This document shows positions 1 to 8,476 of a stretch of 28,604 bases of DNA, one piece after another; the first letter of the stretch is position 1; the number at the start of each line of letters is the position of its first letter. The translations under genes and the position numbers were made by a program. Source of the stretch: CAYYYG01 sp964476135 (lineage in GTDB: Bacteria > Patescibacteriota > Microgenomatia > UBA1406 > GWC2-37-13); the NCBI GenBank assembly GCA_964476135.1, contig CAYYYG010000011.1, positions 1 through 28,604 on the forward strand. The letters are read 5' to 3'. The notes beneath the pieces were generated by a model. The model ran no database searches. It saw nothing but the letters and a program-made list of their open reading frames with translations, and was not told the DNA's origin.

Positions 1-39
1 TTGCGGAATCATCTTAAACTACTAGAACTGTTTGCATAT

Positions 40-885
40 TTATTGAACTGCTGCTTCACTTATAATTCTTATTTCTGGCTTGGGAGGAATCGGTGCCGAC
101 GTGACTGGGGACGCCTGCAGTAAGCTGTTTATAATCTCAAATAAACCGATACTCGTAAAAAATGCCGAACAAGCGAAGAATGTGTCTGCGATATCGCCAT
201 TCCAATAGACCCCGATAGAAGTACGATAAAGAAATAACAAATCCGCAGTTCCTTGTAACATCATGCCGAATGCAAAAATATATAGACTTGGGTGTATTTT
301 ACCGCTACCTATCCTGATCGCGACTAATGCAATCGTGATGGTAAGTACGTCACCAAAAGGATAGTAAATATTGATGATTTTTTCAATCAGAGATAAATCT
401 GAAGATATATCAGGTCTAGCAAAAAAACTATAAATTCCCACTAAGGAAACTATTGCGATTATCGCTGAATCTCTTATCACATTTCTCGAAATCAAATTCT
501 GATATATTTTCATCATGTAGAATGCTCCGATTGCCATAAATGGATAATACATCGAATAAAATAGGTCAGCAAATGAGGGGTATGGAATTTCGGTCAATAG
601 AAAAAAAGTGTAGTATACCCAAATAATATTTCCGGCCCAAAAACTAATTAATCCAAGACCGAGAAACAAAAGCATTTTCCCGAGGTTACTTTTTATCCCG
701 AAAGCAGTCGCATAAAACACTGCAATTATCCCTCCGATAAAGTAGCTCATTCCGTATACGAAGTTATATAAAAAATTCCAGGCGGTCGCATGATGAGGAA
801 GTGTATATAGCCAAACGTTCCAACCTGCCGTAAAAATGAAAACTGAAATAAACAGGGCTAAGAGTAGTTTACGATGAAATTTCAT
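40..885 (-). CDS. Multi-pass membrane protein, stand-alone sensor-like domain
   Basis: 281 residues, almost entirely hydrophobic, with about eight predicted membrane helices. A short Pro-rich cytoplasmic or exposed tail follows (about residues 258-281). The middle carries a Pro-Tyr-Pro-Ser...Ala-Asp-Leu-Phe-Tyr...Tyr-Tyr-Pro pattern (about residues 101-115), which I recall from the N-terminal membrane sensor regions of some GGDEF and kinase proteins. Here no output domain is fused. It is divergent from the soluble histidine kinase at 946, with 60 nt between them, so it may be that kinase's membrane partner (inference). A TACAAT -10-like box at 895-900 (minus) ends 9 nt before the ATG, which suggests a very short or absent leader. 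The family is not certain and it could be any small integral membrane protein. Confidence 0.7.
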   Translation of the reverse strand: MKFHRKLLLALFISVFIFTAGWNVWLYTLPHHATAWNFLYNFVYGMSYFIGGIIAVFYATAFGIKSNLGKMLLFLGLGLISFWAGNIIWVYYTFFLLTEIPYPSFADLFYSMYYPFMAIGAFYMMKIYQNLISRNVIRDSAIIAIVSLVGIYSFFARPDISSDLSLIEKIINIYYPFGDVLTITIALVAIRIGSGKIHPSLYIFAFGMMLQGTADLLFLYRTSIGVYWNGDIADTFFACSAFFTSIGLFEIINSLLQASPVTSAPIPPKPEIRIISEAAVQ

Positions 886-894
886 ATTGTGTAA

Positions 895-919
895 ATTGTA
901 CTAGAAACAGTATATACTG
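895..919. promoter_or_regulatory. Divergent promoter region with palindromic -10-like box
   Basis: The 60-nt gap between the divergent genes holds a perfect 12-bp palindrome at 908-919 (CAGTATATACTG). It contains TATACT on each strand, and a TACAAT box sits at 895-900 on the minus strand. No good -35 was found. It could be a symmetric promoter or an operator. Confidence 0.4.
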
Positions 920-945
920 ATCTAAATAGCAAAGTCAATGTTCTT

Positions 946-2898
946 ATGGGACTATTTAAATTTTTCAATAATGACCGCCACGACAACGAAAACGCCAATG
1001 ATGTAGCGCATCAAATACTAAACTTTACAAAAAGCATCGTAGTACGGGAAGATCTTGCAGAAAGCTTACGTGAAAAGTTAAAAAAAGAGCCTCAATATAA
1101 GTCGGCTGCTCCCGTTATTAGACTAATCCAAGAATATTTCCTGTTTGAAGATTTCATTACTCATAACAAGCCATTGGTAATCATAAGGCCCTACACAAAA
1201 GAGTCACTGAGAGAAGAAATAAGGACTAAATTCTCAATCAATGAGCTGCCAAATGAATTAAAATTAATTTTTTTACCCAAGAAAGAGCAGTTATTCCAAA
1301 CATATCTGGCATACACGTCAGAAATGTCGCAATATATCATAAATCAGGTAGGATCAGCTCAACTACAATCAATTTATAATCAAGTCACTTCCCAGTCGCC
1401 TTTTGCCGGAATAGACATCACTGCTAAGGATGTTCAAGTACAGGTTATAAAAAGATTTTCACAGGTAGATGAGGAGGAGCTCACGGAACTATTTACCAAA
1501 GTAAACGCCGTAATCTATCAGCACATAGCCGTATCGTTTGGAGAATCAACCGCAATGGACATAACACAGAAGTGCTATGCCCGATTTAAGGAAATATACG
1601 ATTACGACCTTATCACTTCCTATCTTAAAGTCATACCACCGGGGGTCCTTGACAAAGAACGCGTTGCTTTTATGACCAGGTCTGATTTGGAAAACGAAGC
1701 CATGGCCGTTGCCGTGGAGAAAATCCGAAGCAAACAACTGGAAGAAGAAAAAGAAATAATCGAAAAAAAAGTCGAAGAACAGACTGCAGTCATCAGAAAA
1801 GAAAAGGAGGCACTAAAACAAGCAGTACTCCATTCTCAGGAAAACGAGGCAAAACTCCTAGCATCAGTCCGTGGTTTGACAATCGGCTTCATTCTGACCG
1901 ATACGTCTAATTCGATAATCACTCTTAACTACGCCGCAAGAAGGATTCTTCGCATTCTTGAAGAAGTGGAGACGGTCGGCGATCTCGAAAAACATTTCGC
2001 CGGAACTATAGAAATAGCAAAAACCATCGAAGAATGCCGCACTAAAAAACAACCACAAGAATTTAAAGAGATTGATCTCAATGGATCTATAATTCATGTG
2101 ACAATAACACCCGCATTCCTGAGTAATACCGACCGGGAATATGTCGGAAGCGTTGTACTAATCGAAGATATTACCGAAAAAAAACGACTCGAACGTACAA
2201 AAGATGAATTTTTTGCGATAGCCTCACATGAACTGCGCACCCCCTTGACCGCAATCCGGGGATCGGTTTCAATTCTAAAAAGCTATTACTCTGACAAAAT
2301 TTCAGAAGGTGACATTCCTCAACTTATAAGTTACATCGACACTTCCGCAGATAGGTTAATTAATATAGTAAACGAATTCCTGAGCGTCTCAAGACTTGAG
2401 CAAGGAAGAATCATATTCCTCAAGGAAACTTTCTCAATTGCAGAAATAATTGAAAATGTTGTCCGCGAAATGCATTTTTTGGCTGAAAATAAATCAATAG
2501 CGCTTAAATTCGAAAACAGAACAGTCGACAATCCTCTAGTTATTGCAGATAAAGATAAATGCAAACAAATATTAATAAATCTCATTGGGAATGCGGTGAA
2601 ATTCACCGATAAAGGAAATATCACCATATCACTGCAAAAACTTGAAAATTTCGTTGTCATATCCGTTGCAGATACAGGGACAGGTATCTCTCCGGAAAAT
2701 CAGCGACTTCTTTTCAGAAAATTTCAGCAAGCAGATAATGATATTTTTTCCCACGATGCAAGTAAAGGAACTGGATTAGGACTCTATATCAGCAAAAAAC
2801 TAATAGAAAACATGGGTGGCACTATAAATCTCGACCGTTCGGAGATTGGTCAAGGCTCGACTTTTTCATTCACTCTGCCGCTTGCCGGCAATAAATAA
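946..2898 (+). CDS. Soluble PAS-containing sensor histidine kinase
   Basis: 650 residues with no membrane segment. Order: an N-terminal region of unknown fold (1-250), a charged coiled coil (about 259-305), a PAS-like domain (about 306-412) ending in the usual IxDITExK linker, a HisKA dimerisation domain with the H-box FFAIASHELRTPL (phospho-acceptor His428), and a HATPase_c domain. The latter has the N-box (Asn549), the G1 box DTGTGIS from residue 576 and the G2 box GTGLGL at 608-613. All catalytic motifs are intact, so it should autophosphorylate. No response regulator lies next to it, so the partner is elsewhere. The stop codon directly abuts the stop of the minus-strand gene at 2899. No Shine-Dalgarno is visible; the nearest -10-like box is TATACT at 913-918. 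Confidence 0.93.
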   Translation: MGLFKFFNNDRHDNENANDVAHQILNFTKSIVVREDLAESLREKLKKEPQYKSAAPVIRLIQEYFLFEDFITHNKPLVIIRPYTKESLREEIRTKFSINELPNELKLIFLPKKEQLFQTYLAYTSEMSQYIINQVGSAQLQSIYNQVTSQSPFAGIDITAKDVQVQVIKRFSQVDEEELTELFTKVNAVIYQHIAVSFGESTAMDITQKCYARFKEIYDYDLITSYLKVIPPGVLDKERVAFMTRSDLENEAMAVAVEKIRSKQLEEEKEIIEKKVEEQTAVIRKEKEALKQAVLHSQENEAKLLASVRGLTIGFILTDTSNSIITLNYAARRILRILEEVETVGDLEKHFAGTIEIAKTIEECRTKKQPQEFKEIDLNGSIIHVTITPAFLSNTDREYVGSVVLIEDITEKKRLERTKDEFFAIASHELRTPLTAIRGSVSILKSYYSDKISEGDIPQLISYIDTSADRLINIVNEFLSVSRLEQGRIIFLKETFSIAEIIENVVREMHFLAENKSIALKFENRTVDNPLVIADKDKCKQILINLIGNAVKFTDKGNITISLQKLENFVVISVADTGTGISPENQRLLFRKFQQADNDIFSHDASKGTGLGLYISKKLIENMGGTINLDRSEIGQGSTFSFTLPLAGNK

Positions 2899-3585
2899 TT
2901 AGCACCCAAGAGCCGCCCTACACTGCTCTTTTGCACCTGCAGGAGCCTGATCGCATACAGCGCAGGCTGAGGCTTTATCTTCACTACTGACTGTGCCCTC
3001 AGTGCTTGGAGTTTTTATGTCCTTCATCATTTCGGCTGCGCCCTTCATCATGGCGCTCATATCTGTGAAAGTACGATCTGTCGGAATCTGGAACAAAGAG
3101 TTGTCTGGACTCCAGGACTTACAGCCATACTCCACTTCCCTATTAAAATCTACGGTCTTTGGAGCATTAGCTAATGCTTTAGAATTCACATCTTCCATCG
3201 CGGCCAATGATATCTTCATAGCCGACTGCAGCTCATCCATCCAAATATATACGTCTTTTCCGTCCGAGATCATATGAGTTGTAAGAGTTTGTCCTTCTGA
3301 TTTTGAAGTAAAATCACCACGCATTTTGCCGCTGGAAACACGCATCACACCCTCGCTCCCCGATTCTTTATCTGAAAAAGTACACTCCTGATTTTTCATA
3401 CCCATCAAATTTTTCAATGAGGCTTTCTGGAGAGTCGACAAATCTCCTTTAGAATTATTGGAGCTGACGACATCGTTTTCAATACCACTTGGTCTGGTTG
3501 ACTGCTTATTCATAAAAAGATAACCTCCAACACCCAAAAGAAGCAAAACAAGTACAATAATTGGAATGAGAATATTTTTTTTCAT
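2899..3585 (-). CDS. Membrane-anchored LolA/lipoprotein-like protein
   Basis: 228 residues from the ATG at 3585. An N-terminal Lys-rich start and a hydrophobic helix (about residues 4-23) anchor it outside the membrane. The body has the alternating strand pattern of LolA/LppX-like sheets (Met-Arg-Val-Ser-Ser-Gly-Lys-Met-Arg-Gly, then Ser-Asp-Gly-Lys-Asp-Val-Tyr-Ile-Trp). The last 25 residues hold four cysteines (CxxC, then two single Cys), probably disulfide-bonded. The frame stays open upstream for ten more codons, but I prefer the MKKN start: a TATACT box at 3594-3599 (minus) ends 8 nt before it, and the MKKN sequence is a normal export signal. Function unknown; the LolA-like assignment is tentative. 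Confidence 0.75.
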   Translation of the reverse strand: MKKNILIPIIVLVLLLLGVGGYLFMNKQSTRPSGIENDVVSSNNSKGDLSTLQKASLKNLMGMKNQECTFSDKESGSEGVMRVSSGKMRGDFTSKSEGQTLTTHMISDGKDVYIWMDELQSAMKISLAAMEDVNSKALANAPKTVDFNREVEYGCKSWSPDNSLFQIPTDRTFTDMSAMMKGAAEMMKDIKTPSTEGTVSSEDKASACAVCDQAPAGAKEQCRAALGC

Positions 3586-3593
3586 ATGTAAGG

Positions 3594-3646
3594 AGTATAC
3601 ATGATTGACCGTCATAACGCAATATTTTGCCTTTATAAGATATAAT
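3594..3646. promoter_or_regulatory. Divergent leaderless promoters
   Basis: Minus strand: TATACT at 3599-3594, 8 nt before the ATG at 3585. Plus strand: TATAAT at 3641-3646, 5 nt before the ATG at 3652. Transcription starting about 7 nt past each box would begin at or next to the start codon. Neither gene has a Shine-Dalgarno. Confidence 0.55.
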
Positions 3647-3651
3647 ATATC

Positions 3652-4893
3652 ATGACAACTATCATAAAGATCTCAGCTGTGATTTTTGCCTGCCTAACCG
3701 TCCTTACGGTCGTGACTTATCTCGTCATAAACGCCAACGCAAATAGATCGGTAGAAAATAATCTCAAAAAATTTGTATCAAGAGTTAAAAATGACCTAAC
3801 AATCAAAAATAACAATTGGGACACGACGCGCTATAATGCCGACCCCGAAACACCCCACCCTCATGGATCAGGAGGATTTGCAAGCCCACTTTATATAATC
3901 ACATCCGAAGGTTATGTTATAGAAAGAAGCAACCCGATAGATGGATTTCTGGATTCGTCAGATTATAAAAGGCTGACAGAATTTATTAATCCAAAAACCA
4001 TATCGCCGGTCTCAAACGAATCCTGGCGCATTATGTCAAAGCCTTATTCTGACGAAAAATATAAGGCAAAAATACTAGCGGTTGCTGCCTGGTTCAACCC
4101 AGATAGTAATAATATCGAAAACATTGATTCAGTACTCACGGACAATCTCGACTATATCGTATCCCACCTTAATAGCACTGCGAATGGAATCGACGTATCA
4201 TCGATAGACATCCGGCAAACACATTACGCCGTCACTTTCGAAATAGTCGATGTCTATAACAGAATGATGCTTAATAATGGTCGTATGCCGACTTACATTG
4301 ATCCAAGCTATGTCGCGGCTGCGCTCGAGAGAGACGGTAAAATAGAAAAAATAAGAAATAAAAGTAATAAAGAATCTTTTCTTATCTATACAGAAGCAAT
4401 TAGAGATGAATCCTCAACTGTGCGCGGTGTTATCGTTGCCGGAGAATCTCTAAAATTATCGGAAAAAGATCTTTCGGCATATCTATATTTTTCAATCCTA
4501 GCAAATGTTATAACCACTATCGTCTTGACTACTATCATAAATAAAATACTGAAAAATAGTAAACTGCAATCAAGCATGCGTGCAAAATTACCAGGTAAGA
4601 TTATCTTCGATCTCAAATCTTGCTCGCTTACGGTAGACAATATAAAAACCGATATCCCATTCGCATCTAACCAGTTCTATCTTTGCAAAGCGATATTTTC
4701 AAATCCGCGAAAAAGATACGAGCTTGATGAAATACTCGACAAATTCGGCGAAACCGATAGCTCAAACTGGCGCACCGCTTATGACACGGCAATTGCAGTA
4801 AATAAAAAAGCCGGATACAAGATTATTGAATATAAAGATAAAACATTTATAATGAACCCGGATATATCGCAAAAAGCTCAATTCCTTCGTTGA
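3652..4893 (+). CDS. Two-TM receptor with C-terminal winged-helix-like domain
   Basis: 413 residues. A TM helix (about 4-27) is followed by a long extracytoplasmic domain (about 30-275) with a Cache/PAS-like strand pattern (SPLYIITSEGYVIERS; later an FEIVDVYNRMM segment). A second TM lies at about 279-300, followed by a roughly 95-residue cytoplasmic domain. That domain (312-405) starts with two short strands, then has Phe...Leu-Cys-Lys-Ala-Ile-Phe-x-Asn-Pro, a second helix with Leu-Asp-Glu-Ile-Leu, a third helix, and a final hairpin with Gly-Tyr-Lys-Ile-Ile. This is the layout of an OmpR/PhoB-type winged helix, although the usual basic recognition helix is weak. I infer a membrane-bound one-component regulator. 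Without the wHTH it would be a truncated kinase-type receptor. The start is fixed by TATAAT at 3641-3646, 5 nt upstream. Confidence 0.75.
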   Translation: MTTIIKISAVIFACLTVLTVVTYLVINANANRSVENNLKKFVSRVKNDLTIKNNNWDTTRYNADPETPHPHGSGGFASPLYIITSEGYVIERSNPIDGFLDSSDYKRLTEFINPKTISPVSNESWRIMSKPYSDEKYKAKILAVAAWFNPDSNNIENIDSVLTDNLDYIVSHLNSTANGIDVSSIDIRQTHYAVTFEIVDVYNRMMLNNGRMPTYIDPSYVAAALERDGKIEKIRNKSNKESFLIYTEAIRDESSTVRGVIVAGESLKLSEKDLSAYLYFSILANVITTIVLTTIINKILKNSKLQSSMRAKLPGKIIFDLKSCSLTVDNIKTDIPFASNQFYLCKAIFSNPRKRYELDEILDKFGETDSSNWRTAYDTAIAVNKKAGYKIIEYKDKTFIMNPDISQKAQFLR

Positions 4894-4973
4894 AATATTT
4901 GAGTCACCCTCACTCTCAGTTGATTCAAGGTGTCGAATGTTATCTTTCCTTATGTTAATAATTCGACGAGTCT

Positions 4974-5141
4974 ATGATAATCATCATTTATACGATAGTA
5001 TTGATATTAGCTGGCTATAATATTGAAATTTCAGATAAGCAGAAAGAGGTTAAACGTGGCATGCCTTTTTACCGCAGCATCAGCATGTACGAAAATAAAG
5101 AAAACAGTTCTGAAACAATACGTATCGGAAGAACGCTCTTG
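4974..5141 (+). CDS. Possible 55-residue membrane peptide
   Basis: Short ORF in the 269-nt gap between larger genes. The first 17 residues are strongly hydrophobic (MIIIIYTIVLILAG start), followed by a Lys/Glu-rich polar tail, which fits a one-helix membrane peptide. No Shine-Dalgarno. A weak TAATAAT-like box lies 11-17 nt upstream. Nothing else in the gap suggests a gene, so it could equally be a chance ORF in a decayed spacer. Confidence 0.25.
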
Positions 5142-5162
5142 AAAATAAAATAAATATACTCA

Positions 5163-5981
5163 CTACCTTCTTTTTCTTGCGGCCATGTTTGCCGCGACCG
5201 CGGCTCCAATAACAATTCCCGCCATTCCTGCCATATGCTTTAATCTAGATTTAGCTTTTTCTTTCTCCTGTTCAGACAGAATATCCAGTTTTCCTTCTGG
5301 ATCTTTCTTAAGCAATGCTTTTGACCGCTGATAAATCGTTCGGGCAGTCGAGGCAACCACCAAACCGTCAGCGACTTTTTGCGGCCAACCAGGAAACTCC
5401 ATTGCAACAACATTCGCAACCGACCTACCGGCACGGGTACCCCAAATATCTAAAACCGGTACCTCACCATTCTCCGGAAGCACTCTACCCCTCGCCTCAG
5501 CTGCTGCACGGAGGACGCTAGGTACTGGCTGCATAATAGTAGCAGCGCTTGCTAGTATAGCTCCGATCTCATCACCACGTTGTATTGCTGTAAACTGCCT
5601 AGCTAAACCCTTAACCCCCTCCCCGATTCGATCTGCCTTGGCGTCTGAGTTTGGACTTTCTACTACATTTACAGATTTATCTCCCTCCTGCTGCTTTTGT
5701 TTTTTGTGCCTAAATAGCGCGCCATCTATTGCATCTAAGCCTTCACCAACTGCCGTAACAACCGAAGATGCGGTGCGCCATCGATTCGCATGCTTTTCTT
5801 CAGGACGATTCCCAACATAAGCCATAACGGCTCCGACAGCAACAAGCCCGGTCCCGATCGCAGTTACGTTATTAGGGGTCAGATCGGTATTATCATGAAT
5901 CCATTCGGCAATTCCCCCGGTTACCTTGGAAAAAGTGCGTCTTAGAGCCGAATTGCGCGAAAATTCATTTTTTTCACTCAT
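5163..5981 (-). CDS. Divergent CDP-alcohol phosphatidyltransferase-like protein
   Basis: 272 residues. It starts with the family's typical LTPNNVTAIGT segment (34-44) and has most of the catalytic signature: Asp83-x2-Asp86-Gly87...Arg91, then Asp113-x3-Asp117. In the family these Asp residues bind two metals and transfer a phosphatidyl or related group from a CDP-alcohol in the membrane. Two departures are visible: the Ala before Arg is Phe90, and the second Asp pair is about 9 residues further on than usual, behind a Lys/Gln-rich insert, with the conserved Gly missing. Helices follow, with a Gly/Ala-rich C-terminal membrane segment. It may be an altered-specificity or inactive member. Upstream lies an inverted repeat (5989-6017). 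Confidence 0.7.
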   Translation of the reverse strand: MSEKNEFSRNSALRRTFSKVTGGIAEWIHDNTDLTPNNVTAIGTGLVAVGAVMAYVGNRPEEKHANRWRTASSVVTAVGEGLDAIDGALFRHKKQKQQEGDKSVNVVESPNSDAKADRIGEGVKGLARQFTAIQRGDEIGAILASAATIMQPVPSVLRAAAEARGRVLPENGEVPVLDIWGTRAGRSVANVVAMEFPGWPQKVADGLVVASTARTIYQRSKALLKKDPEGKLDILSEQEKEKAKSRLKHMAGMAGIVIGAAVAANMAARKRR

Positions 5982-5988
5982 AAAGTGC

Positions 5989-6017
5989 CAGTTTACCAGA
6001 AAATACTGGAAAAACTG
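5989..6017. repeat. Inverted repeat upstream of the minus-strand gene
   Basis: Nested arms: CAGTTT-a-CCAG at 5989-5999 and CTGG-aa-AAACTG at 6006-6017, separated by 6 nt. It begins 7 nt upstream of the ATG at 5981, so it could be an operator or a leader hairpin. It has no T-run and is not a clear terminator. Confidence 0.4.
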
Positions 6018-6106
6018 TGTTTTAAGTCGTATTCACTCTAACAATACAATATGAATTCCGAATAAGATAATTAACTCTCGATGAATATTTACCTTGTAAA
6101 CCATGA

Positions 6107-6112
6107 TATGAT
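6107..6112 (+). promoter_or_regulatory. -10 box of the beta-helix gene
   Basis: TATGAT ends 5 nt before the ATG at 6118, implying a leaderless transcript. No convincing -35 was found. Confidence 0.45.
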
Positions 6113-6117
6113 TTAGT

Positions 6118-7647
6118 ATGCATTATAGGATCGTTTGTCGATATTTTATTTTTCTACTTCATGTTGCCGCTTTCTTATATATGACTCCGAAAATCGCTAT
6201 TGCCGCAACATATTCCAATAGTAATGGCACAAATTCAAGCACATGTGCGTCAGATCATTTTGAAGATCTCCAGGACAAACTATGTAAACCTCTTACTCAT
6301 CCCGAATACGGATTTAATACCTCTAAATTCAACGCAGAAGCCGGTAATACAATTTATAACCTTCAGAATTGTACGGAATCCGGACTAAGATCGCTTCTCG
6401 CCTCAATCGGACCGCTTGGAGGCACCGTAAATATTCCATCGTGTACCATACTATTAAATGGTCCTCTAGAATTACCGAGCAACATCTTATTTCAGGGTGC
6501 CGGAAAAGCAAATACTATCCTTAGAGCAGACATCAACAGCGCTGATCAGCTTATCAAGCTAAAAGACAAAAAAAATATCATCATAAGGGATTTATCACTA
6601 GACGCCGATAATAAATATCTGCAGACTCTTTTAATATGGTACGCTGACAATATCCTGCTGGAAAGAATCAATGTGTATAATTCCGCCCGGACTGCGGTTG
6701 AGCTGCGATATATCAATAAAATAACAGTACGGGATATCTCCGCCAATAATTCTGGTACATACCATGGAATAGTCATAAAAGACTGCATGAACGAATCGCC
6801 AATTCCCAATCTTGCACGTTGCGAGTCTCAATATGCAAGCAGTACACATACATATGGATCTCTATGGACGACTGACTTTCTTATTTATTCCAATCTCGTT
6901 TACTACAACAAAGACCATGGACTGGATATCCACGGTGTAAAAGGCGAAGTCGCCGGCAACGTTTCTCATTTCAACGGATATGGATCTAAGTTCATGGACT
7001 CAATAGACCTGGATATTCACCATAATACATTCGATGGCAGTACCTCTTGGGGTTCGCATATAAACATATCTGTCGATGTACCCAACCATGTACCCTCAAA
7101 TGTTGCGTTCTATAACAACAGATTCATTGGATCCCAGTCAGATTTTCCAATAAGAATCGCCGACCCAGCCACCAACATCAGACTCGCCTACAACACATAT
7201 AGCGGGAATGTGAATAATAAATTACGCATCACAGCAGCCTCGGCTAACGTTTTTGTATGCGCGGATGGTGATGACGCTCAAATGCCGGTCGACGGAAATT
7301 CGCCGACAGTCCTATCTCCCTCAGAATGTCTGAAATACCAATCAGTCATTTCTCCTACTCCGACCATATCAACGCCATCCCCAAGCATACCGCCCTGCAT
7401 GCTAAAAAAAAATGGAGACGCCAATTGCAACAACAGTGTCGATATAATCGATTTCCAGATTTGGAGAGAGGAATATTTTTCCGGGTGCGGTGAAGCCTAT
7501 ATTGCAAACTGCGGAGCAAACGATGATGGTATCGGATCGTTAATGGATGCTAATTTTAATGGATCAACAAATACCTCATCCAGTCCGGACACGATAGTAA
7601 ACCTCGTTGATTTTGAAATATGGAGAAAATACTATACCCTGCCTTAA
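6118..7647 (+). CDS. Secreted beta-helix protein with C-terminal dockerin
   Basis: 509 residues. A signal peptide (1-29, ending Ala-Ile-Ala-Ala) is followed by a mature chain with cysteines, then a right-handed parallel beta-helix of the pectate-lyase type (about 95-380). The helix shows short repeated strands such as NIIIRDLSLDADN, NILLERINVYNS and HGLDIHGVKGEVAGN, the pattern of polysaccharide-acting or surface proteins. A Thr/Ser/Pro linker (about 410-426) leads to a dockerin (431-509). Its two calcium-loop repeats each end in Asp-Phe-x-Ile-Trp-Arg-x-x-Tyr (444-453, 498-506); the second loop has an 8-residue insertion. The same ending occurs on the M4 protease at 11847. I infer a client enzyme or ligand-binding subunit of a cohesin-based surface complex. 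The substrate is unknown. Confidence 0.88.
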   Translation: MHYRIVCRYFIFLLHVAAFLYMTPKIAIAATYSNSNGTNSSTCASDHFEDLQDKLCKPLTHPEYGFNTSKFNAEAGNTIYNLQNCTESGLRSLLASIGPLGGTVNIPSCTILLNGPLELPSNILFQGAGKANTILRADINSADQLIKLKDKKNIIIRDLSLDADNKYLQTLLIWYADNILLERINVYNSARTAVELRYINKITVRDISANNSGTYHGIVIKDCMNESPIPNLARCESQYASSTHTYGSLWTTDFLIYSNLVYYNKDHGLDIHGVKGEVAGNVSHFNGYGSKFMDSIDLDIHHNTFDGSTSWGSHINISVDVPNHVPSNVAFYNNRFIGSQSDFPIRIADPATNIRLAYNTYSGNVNNKLRITAASANVFVCADGDDAQMPVDGNSPTVLSPSECLKYQSVISPTPTISTPSPSIPPCMLKKNGDANCNNSVDIIDFQIWREEYFSGCGEAYIANCGANDDGIGSLMDANFNGSTNTSSSPDTIVNLVDFEIWRKYYTLP

Positions 7648-8129
7648 CCACCGGATATTTTTGCTAAATCGTCAATACTAGGGTCATAGGGAGCCATACT
7701 TATATTAAATATCGACTGCTTAATTTTTTCGTCTGATTCTGTAAAATCCGGCTGATAAGATAAAAACACATTTACAAATCGCTTTCCATTTTCTTCGGCC
7801 ACATAGAGGACAAAATAAGGATCATGAGCATCGTTCTCCACTGCCGAAAAATAGTGCGCACGCTCCTCATCTGCCAAGCTACGCGCATCCGTCTGTGATA
7901 GATTCGCTTTTCTCAATAACCCGTAAAGAGGACCCGGATAGTGTAATTCCAAACGGTCGAGGTTATTTTCTTCATTAAGTACTTTTAAGATGTAATCCAA
8001 TTCTTCCTTTGAGAATTCGCCGACATAATAAGAATTTACGGCAAAATTGATCTCCGTCTGTAATTTATCTATCCGTGCCTGCGATACAGGATTCTCAATC
8101 ATCCGCTGCAACTTTTCGACTATACTCAT
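7644..8129 (-). CDS. Hypothetical protein, 161 aa
   Basis: Not recognised. A soluble protein with an acidic helical N-terminal half (to about residue 55). The compact C-terminal part holds an EERAHYF segment, then a strand Phe-Val-Leu-Tyr-Val-Ala-Glu-Glu-Asn-Gly-Lys followed by Val-Asn-Val-Phe-Leu-Ser-Tyr. It ends Lys-Ile-Ser-Gly-Gly. It follows the gene starting at 8437 with a 2-nt gap, so the two are co-transcribed. Its stop overlaps the stop of the beta-helix gene tail-to-tail by 4 nt. A terminal Gly-Gly occurs but nothing shows that it is processed. Confidence 0.65.
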   Translation of the reverse strand: MSIVEKLQRMIENPVSQARIDKLQTEINFAVNSYYVGEFSKEELDYILKVLNEENNLDRLELHYPGPLYGLLRKANLSQTDARSLADEERAHYFSAVENDAHDPYFVLYVAEENGKRFVNVFLSYQPDFTESDEKIKQSIFNISMAPYDPSIDDLAKISGG

Positions 8130-8131
8130 AT

Positions 8132-8437
8132 TTATCCTCTACCGGGCAGCTGTGATTCTCTTAATGCCGCGTTCTGCTCGACCACATCCTCAGCTGAGGA
8201 CATTACGACACCGTCACTCGCAACGTGTATCTCTTTCCTTGCGGCTCCAGTTGTTACCTCAGCTCTTCCTGGCACTTTATTCAGTCTTCCTTCCGTGTGA
8301 AATTGTGTCTCGTCTTTTGCAAGACCGGCAAGTTTTGCATCTATTTCCTTATCTGTCAATTTTGGATCATTTATCAATGCGTCGAGTTCACTTTGAAGTA
8401 TTTGATTTCTAGTTAATCCTTCTCCATTTTCAGACAT
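8132..8437 (-). CDS. Hypothetical small acidic protein, 101 aa
   Basis: Not recognised. A hydrophilic protein with an N-terminal helical stretch (Asn-Gln-Ile-Leu-Gln-Ser-Glu-Leu-Asp-Ala-Leu-Ile) and a C-terminal part without clear structure, ending Leu-Pro-Gly-Arg-Gly. The start is supported by a strong Shine-Dalgarno (GGGAGGTG) 9 nt upstream, which is unusual here because most genes appear leaderless. First gene of a two-gene unit with the 161-residue hypothetical. Confidence 0.65.
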   Translation of the reverse strand: MSENGEGLTRNQILQSELDALINDPKLTDKEIDAKLAGLAKDETQFHTEGRLNKVPGRAEVTTGAARKEIHVASDGVVMSSAEDVVEQNAALRESQLPGRG

Positions 8438-8446
8438 TTATGTTTT

Positions 8447-8454
8447 CACCTCCC
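8447..8454 (-). promoter_or_regulatory. Strong Shine-Dalgarno
   Basis: GGGAGGTG on the minus strand, 9 nt before the ATG at 8437. It fixes that start and shows that leadered, SD-driven translation also exists in this genome. Confidence 0.7.
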
Positions 8455-8476
8455 AACTTATGCGAAATTATATCAC

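Noticed and set aside
3601..3645. 14-codon ORF with AGGAG in front of the gene at 3652
   Set aside because: It overlaps the -10 box of that gene, and a transcript from that promoter would not include it.
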